Shown: piece by piece, positions 6,258-9,128 of the stretch
Layout: every line of letters starts with the position of its first letter
Numbering within the stretch: the first letter of the stretch is position 1
Assembly (NCBI GenBank): GCA_002689565.1
Contig: NZGQ01000060.1
Span: forward strand, 6,510-15,637
DNA length: 9,128 nucleotides
Direction: 5' to 3'
Source of the DNA: Methanobacteriota archaeon
GTDB taxonomy: Archaea > Thermoplasmatota > Poseidoniia > Poseidoniales > Poseidoniaceae
Made by a program: the position numbers and the translations under genes
The notes under the pieces: generated by a model
Database searches by the model: none
What the model saw: only the letters and a program-made list of their open reading frames with translations
What the model was told of the DNA's origin: nothing

Positions 6258-7415
6258 ATGAAAGAGGTGTTTATCCTGACCGAGTACATGGCGGAGGAGT
6301 TTCAGAAGCAAGGTATCGCTCAACTCCTTCAATGGAATGCCCTTTTGATTTCCTTTGCCCTATTCCTTACTTTGGCAGTACTTGGTACAATTACAGCAAA
6401 GAACGACTGGACAAATATTGGAATTCTGATTCTTCTGATTATCATCGCTCTTGCTCTGTTGATCACATCTGCGGATTTCTTCGTAGAAGGCGCAAAAGGC
6501 TTGGCAAGAAGAGCAGGGATGGCCGAGGTAGTAATCGGTTTAACGATTGTAAGTATCGGAACTTCTCTACCTGAAATCCTTGTCACTGCAACTGCATCAG
6601 CGTCATCTGGTGATGATCCGGCGCTGATGGATCTAGCTGTTGGAAATATATACGGGTCAATTTTAGTGCAGATAACGCTCGTTTTGGGGATTGTCGTGGC
6701 ATTCAAACCCCTAGAAATTCGACCTGCTTGGCTTAGAAGAGACGGTTTGCTTATGCTAATGTCCGTGGTACTACTGACTGCACTCTTGTGGGAAGGCGGA
6801 GGTCTTTCCAGAATAGAAGGTGGAATTTTAGTTTTGATATATGGGCTATATCTTACCTGGTTATTGAGTGATACAGGAAAAATCAGAGAAGACGAACAGC
6901 AAGCGGTTGAAGGGGTAAAACGGTCAGACTTTAGTTGGACCGGAACCGCTTATACTGTGATGGTTATTCTTGGACTTACTTTAGCGGTTTATTCAGCAAA
7001 TCAATTGGTGAAGTATGCGTGCGAAATCGCTTACCAACTCGATGTTCCACACGCTATAGTTGGTTCCACGATGTCTGGCCTAGGTACGTCATTACCTGAA
7101 CTGACTGTTGCTATGGTAGCGGTGAGGAAGAGCCAAGGTGTTGCGATTGGAACCTTGATTGGCTCAAACATAACAGATCCATTACTATCGATTGGAATAG
7201 CAGCTCTTGTCTCTCCAATCTCTCTGACTGAAGCATCATATGATTTGACCATGTATCTAATCATACCAGCAACTATTCTGGGAGTTTCATTATGTTTAGC
7301 AATGATGTGGACAGGATTCAAATTCAGTAGATGGGAAGGAAGCATTCTGATTACATTCTATCTTCTCTTCATCCTCTCACTAGAACTACAACGTCAAGGT
7401 TATCTTGTAATCTAA
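6258..7415 (+). CDS. CaCA-family sodium(cation)/calcium antiporter
   Basis: This 385-residue integral membrane protein has the two alpha repeats of the Ca2+/cation antiporter family (YrbG/NCX_Mj-like), which exchange Ca2+ for Na+ or H+ across the membrane. Repeat 1 has GTSLPE with ion-binding E106, then GNIYGSILVQ; repeat 2 has GTSLPE with E281, then GSNITD with D307. The halves are separated by a hydrophilic loop around residues 205-225. Upstream of the usual first helix (about 55-72) there is an additional hydrophobic segment at about 28-46. In repeat 1 the residue matching N81 of NCX_Mj is Q138, and the GSN tripeptide reads GSI. ATG 6258 is the first start, but the TATA position suggests the real start could be ATG 6288 (ten residues shorter) or GTG 6267. 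Direction and ion specificity are inferred from the family. Confidence 0.88.
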   Translation: MKEVFILTEYMAEEFQKQGIAQLLQWNALLISFALFLTLAVLGTITAKNDWTNIGILILLIIIALALLITSADFFVEGAKGLARRAGMAEVVIGLTIVSIGTSLPEILVTATASASSGDDPALMDLAVGNIYGSILVQITLVLGIVVAFKPLEIRPAWLRRDGLLMLMSVVLLTALLWEGGGLSRIEGGILVLIYGLYLTWLLSDTGKIREDEQQAVEGVKRSDFSWTGTAYTVMVILGLTLAVYSANQLVKYACEIAYQLDVPHAIVGSTMSGLGTSLPELTVAMVAVRKSQGVAIGTLIGSNITDPLLSIGIAALVSPISLTEASYDLTMYLIIPATILGVSLCLAMMWTGFKFSRWEGSILITFYLLFILSLELQRQGYLVI

Positions 7416-7456
7416 TTGACAGTACTGCTTATGCTGCATGGCCTACTGGGCGTGTC

Positions 7457-8605
7457 ATGGTCGACTTCAAACTCGATGAAATGCAAGAGATGTTGCGTGA
7501 ACTTGCTCACGAATTTGCAGTTGATGAGGTACGTCCAAATGCAGAGCATTGGGACTTGAATTCTGAATATCCAAAGGATGCAATAAAAGCAGCTCATGAA
7601 ATTGGTATTCTAAATCTGCATATTTCAGAGGATTATGGTGGGCCTGGGCTTGGCATAATGGAAGAGGTACTGGTCAATGAAGAATTAGCCTGGGGGGACC
7701 CTGGATTCGCTACAGCAGCTTATGCAACTAGCCTTGCATGCGCCCCAGTAATTACCGGCGCAACACACGAGCAGAAAGACAAGTATCTGCGAATGGTTGC
7801 AGAGGATGGTGCATTGGCATCCTACGCAGTTACAGAACCAGGTGCTGGTTCAGATCTTGCAGCTTGCAAAACTTCGGCAGTAAGAGATGGCGATGACTAC
7901 GTCATCAATGGATCAAAGATGTGGATAACCGGAGCAGGAAAAGCAGACTGGTTTTTCGTATTAGCAAAAACAGACCCTGAGGCTGGCTATCGCGGAATGT
8001 CCGGATTTATTGTAGATGCCAATTCAGAAGGACTAACTCTTGGAAAGAAGGAGAATAATATGGGTCAAAGATGCTCTGACACAAGGTCAATGTCATTCGA
8101 CGACATGAGAGTCCCTGCCGAAAATCTAGTCGGGGAATCAGAATCTGGTGGATGGATGAATGCTATGAAGGCATTTGATATGTCTCGTCCAAATATTGCG
8201 GCACACGCAACAGGCCTCTCTAGAGCCGCTTACGAGCATGCTCTACAATATTCTAATGAAAGGCAAAGCTTTGGAAAACCACTCCACCGCCATCAGGCAA
8301 TACAATTCATGCTTGCAGATATGAAGACAAAAATCGAGGCTTCTAGAATGCTTACTTGGAAGTCAGCAGCAGATGGTGATGCTGGTGTCAGCAATACAGA
8401 ATCAGCAGCCCATGCAAAGAGATTTGCATCGGATACAGCAATGGAAGTTACCACAGATGCGGTTCAAGTCTATGGAGGATATGGGTATTCAGAGGAATAC
8501 CCAGTTGCAAGATTGATGCGTGGTGCTAAGGTAATGCAAATTTACGAAGGAAGCAGCCAAGTCCAACGTATGATTATCGGTCGTGAGATTACAAAGGATT
8601 TGTGA
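7457..8605 (+). CDS. acyl-CoA dehydrogenase
   Basis: This 382-residue flavoenzyme catalyses alpha,beta-dehydrogenation of an acyl-CoA thioester, passing electrons to an electron-transfer flavoprotein in fatty-acid or branched-chain amino-acid degradation. The order is standard: N-terminal helical domain, a central beta domain with the signature VTEPGAGSD followed by MWITGAG, and a C-terminal helical domain with RQSFG and YGGYGYSEEYP. The catalytic base is E364 in IYEGSSQVQ, the position of Glu376 in medium-chain and short-chain enzymes. The frame is open further upstream (to 7331), but MVDFKLDEMQ at ATG 7457 gives the usual family length and avoids overlap with the antiporter gene. The 41-base gap before it has only a weak TATA-like CTTATG about 27 bases upstream of the ATG, which would suit a leaderless transcript. 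Chain-length specificity cannot be read; short or branched acyl-CoA would fit the nearby E1, but this is inference. Confidence 0.93.
   Translation: MVDFKLDEMQEMLRELAHEFAVDEVRPNAEHWDLNSEYPKDAIKAAHEIGILNLHISEDYGGPGLGIMEEVLVNEELAWGDPGFATAAYATSLACAPVITGATHEQKDKYLRMVAEDGALASYAVTEPGAGSDLAACKTSAVRDGDDYVINGSKMWITGAGKADWFFVLAKTDPEAGYRGMSGFIVDANSEGLTLGKKENNMGQRCSDTRSMSFDDMRVPAENLVGESESGGWMNAMKAFDMSRPNIAAHATGLSRAAYEHALQYSNERQSFGKPLHRHQAIQFMLADMKTKIEASRMLTWKSAADGDAGVSNTESAAHAKRFASDTAMEVTTDAVQVYGGYGYSEEYPVARLMRGAKVMQIYEGSSQVQRMIIGREITKDL
8482..8503 (+). repeat. perfect 9-bp inverted repeat (potential hairpin) inside the acyl-CoA dehydrogenase gene
   Basis: TGGGTATTC (8482-8490) and GAATACCCA (8495-8503) are exact reverse complements around the four bases AGAG, allowing a compact hairpin in the mRNA. 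It lies about 100 bases before the stop codon, over the codons for the conserved GYGYSEEYP motif, so protein constraint may explain part of it. No T-run follows, so I do not call it a terminator. Confidence 0.5.
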
Positions 8606-8609
8606 GAAC

Positions 8610-9128
8610 ATGGCAAAAGGGGTTCCAGCCATTGTTTTGGCTGCGGGAGCCTCAAGCAGGTTAGGTCAGGCCAAAGCGCTTGTCAAGTGGGGCGATGAAA
8701 CTCTGGTTAGTAGATCTGTTAGAATGCTTACAGAAAGTGGTTGTAGTCCGATCATTGTTGTAACTCGCTCCGAGTTACAAGTCGATGTGATGCTTGAATC
8801 ACCTGATTCACTTGTCGTTGTTAATCCAGCACCTGATGAGGGACGAACAGGGTCATTACAAATTGGTTTGATTTCCTTGATCAGTGAATTGGGCAGGACT
8901 CCTCGCAGGGTTCTGATTTGCCCTGTCGACAGATGTGGTTGGAACAGAGAAACAATTCGGTCATTATTGGATTGTAGCAGCAACACTTCTCCAGTTCCAA
9001 GTGGCCATCCTTTGCTGTTATGCGATGTAGAGAGAGTTCTTTCTCTTCCAAAGGAATCATCTCTACGTGAAAATCTTCAGATTGATAGAATAAATGCTCC
9101 CGGTGAGCATATGAATATCGATACACCC
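8610..9128 (+). CDS. MobA/MocA-like nucleotidyltransferase (3' partial)
   Basis: The frame opens at ATG 8610, four bases after the acyl-CoA dehydrogenase stop, and runs off the window after 173 codons. Residues 10-24 (LAAGASSRLGQAKAL) are the nucleotide-binding signature of the MobA-like NTP transferases. NPAPDEGRTGSL near 72-83 matches the family's N-P-x(n)-G-x-x-x-SL segment. D107 in CPVDRC is the probable metal-binding aspartate of the family's DxP region, and SGHP further on matches the GHP motif of MocA-type enzymes. It would transfer CMP or GMP onto molybdopterin, or activate a different phosphorylated substrate; the MocA-like GHP motif leans to cytidylyltransferase. The tight spacing suggests one transcript with the acyl-CoA dehydrogenase. 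A perfect 10-bp inverted repeat lies within it. The end is not visible, so length (normally about 190-200 residues) cannot be checked. Confidence 0.82.
   Translation, partial: MAKGVPAIVLAAGASSRLGQAKALVKWGDETLVSRSVRMLTESGCSPIIVVTRSELQVDVMLESPDSLVVVNPAPDEGRTGSLQIGLISLISELGRTPRRVLICPVDRCGWNRETIRSLLDCSSNTSPVPSGHPLLLCDVERVLSLPKESSLRENLQIDRINAPGEHMNIDTP
8758..8780 (+). repeat. perfect 10-bp inverted repeat (potential hairpin) inside the MobA-like gene
   Basis: TTGTAACTCG (8758-8767) and CGAGTTACAA (8771-8780) are exact reverse complements separated by CTC, a 23-bp dyad. It falls about 150 bases into the coding sequence, over codons for VVTRSELQ, a segment not strongly conserved in the family. It could be an mRNA hairpin or a protein-binding palindrome; function is unknown. 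Confidence 0.55.

Noticed and set aside
6329..6706. 125-codon minus-strand open frame
   Set aside because: It is the complement of the antiporter's first alpha repeat and its composition mirrors that gene.
7331..7456. 42-residue N-terminal extension of the acyl-CoA dehydrogenase
   Set aside because: It overlaps the antiporter gene, is unlike the family's N-terminus, and the ATG at 7457 gives the normal length.
8666..9126. Minus-strand open frames near the right end
   Set aside because: They are antisense to the MobA-like gene, which has a clear nucleotide-binding signature and continues off the end.
1..9128. tRNA, rRNA, CRISPR, insertion sequence or attachment site
   Set aside because: All gaps are 55 bp or shorter and filled by the features listed; no spaced direct repeats, transposase motifs or cloverleaf-like stretches were seen.

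Overview
The window is a gene-dense stretch (eight genes, no intergenic gap over about 55 bp) of moderate-to-low GC. It most resembles a marine planktonic archaeon, with Marine Group II (Poseidoniales) as my best guess. The reasons are many AGA/AGG arginine codons, only one convincing Shine-Dalgarno site, an archaeal-type TATA element in the one divergent promoter region, and metabolic genes typical of heterotrophs that oxidise amino acids and fatty acids. This assignment is inferred from style, not from a marker gene, and an AT-rich marine bacterium is not excluded.

Left part, plus strand (1-2998): the 3' part of a MoeB/ThiF-type E1 activating enzyme fused to a rhodanese domain (cut by the window edge); a response-regulator receiver protein whose C-terminal half I do not recognise; and a 12-helix DHA1-type MFS antiporter whose ATG overlaps the regulator's stop (ATGA), behind a strong ribosome-binding site. 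The regulator and transporter are almost certainly co-translated.

Middle (3054-6204): a single-chain (alpha+beta) thiamine-diphosphate 2-oxoacid dehydrogenase E1 of the branched-chain/acetoin type, with an extra N-terminal region of about 135 residues. No E2 or E3 gene lies beside it. It converges on a minus-strand aquaporin-family channel, and the two coding regions overlap tail to tail by 50 bp.

Right part (6258-9128): a CaCA-family cation/Ca2+ antiporter transcribed divergently from the aquaporin across a 53-bp region containing a TATA element; an acyl-CoA dehydrogenase; and, 4 bp after it, the 5' part of a MobA/MocA-like nucleotidyltransferase running off the window end.

Functionally the window mixes carbon oxidation (2-oxoacid dehydrogenase E1, acyl-CoA dehydrogenase), membrane transport (MFS, aquaporin, CaCA) and sulfur/molybdenum cofactor chemistry at both ends (MoeB-rhodanese, MobA-like). 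I see no mobile element, CRISPR array, tRNA, rRNA or phage gene. The best candidate for something undescribed is the receiver protein with an unknown C-terminal half coupled to an exporter. Secondary items are the modified E1 active-site loop, the variant residues in the antiporter and aquaporin, and two strong hairpins inside coding sequence.
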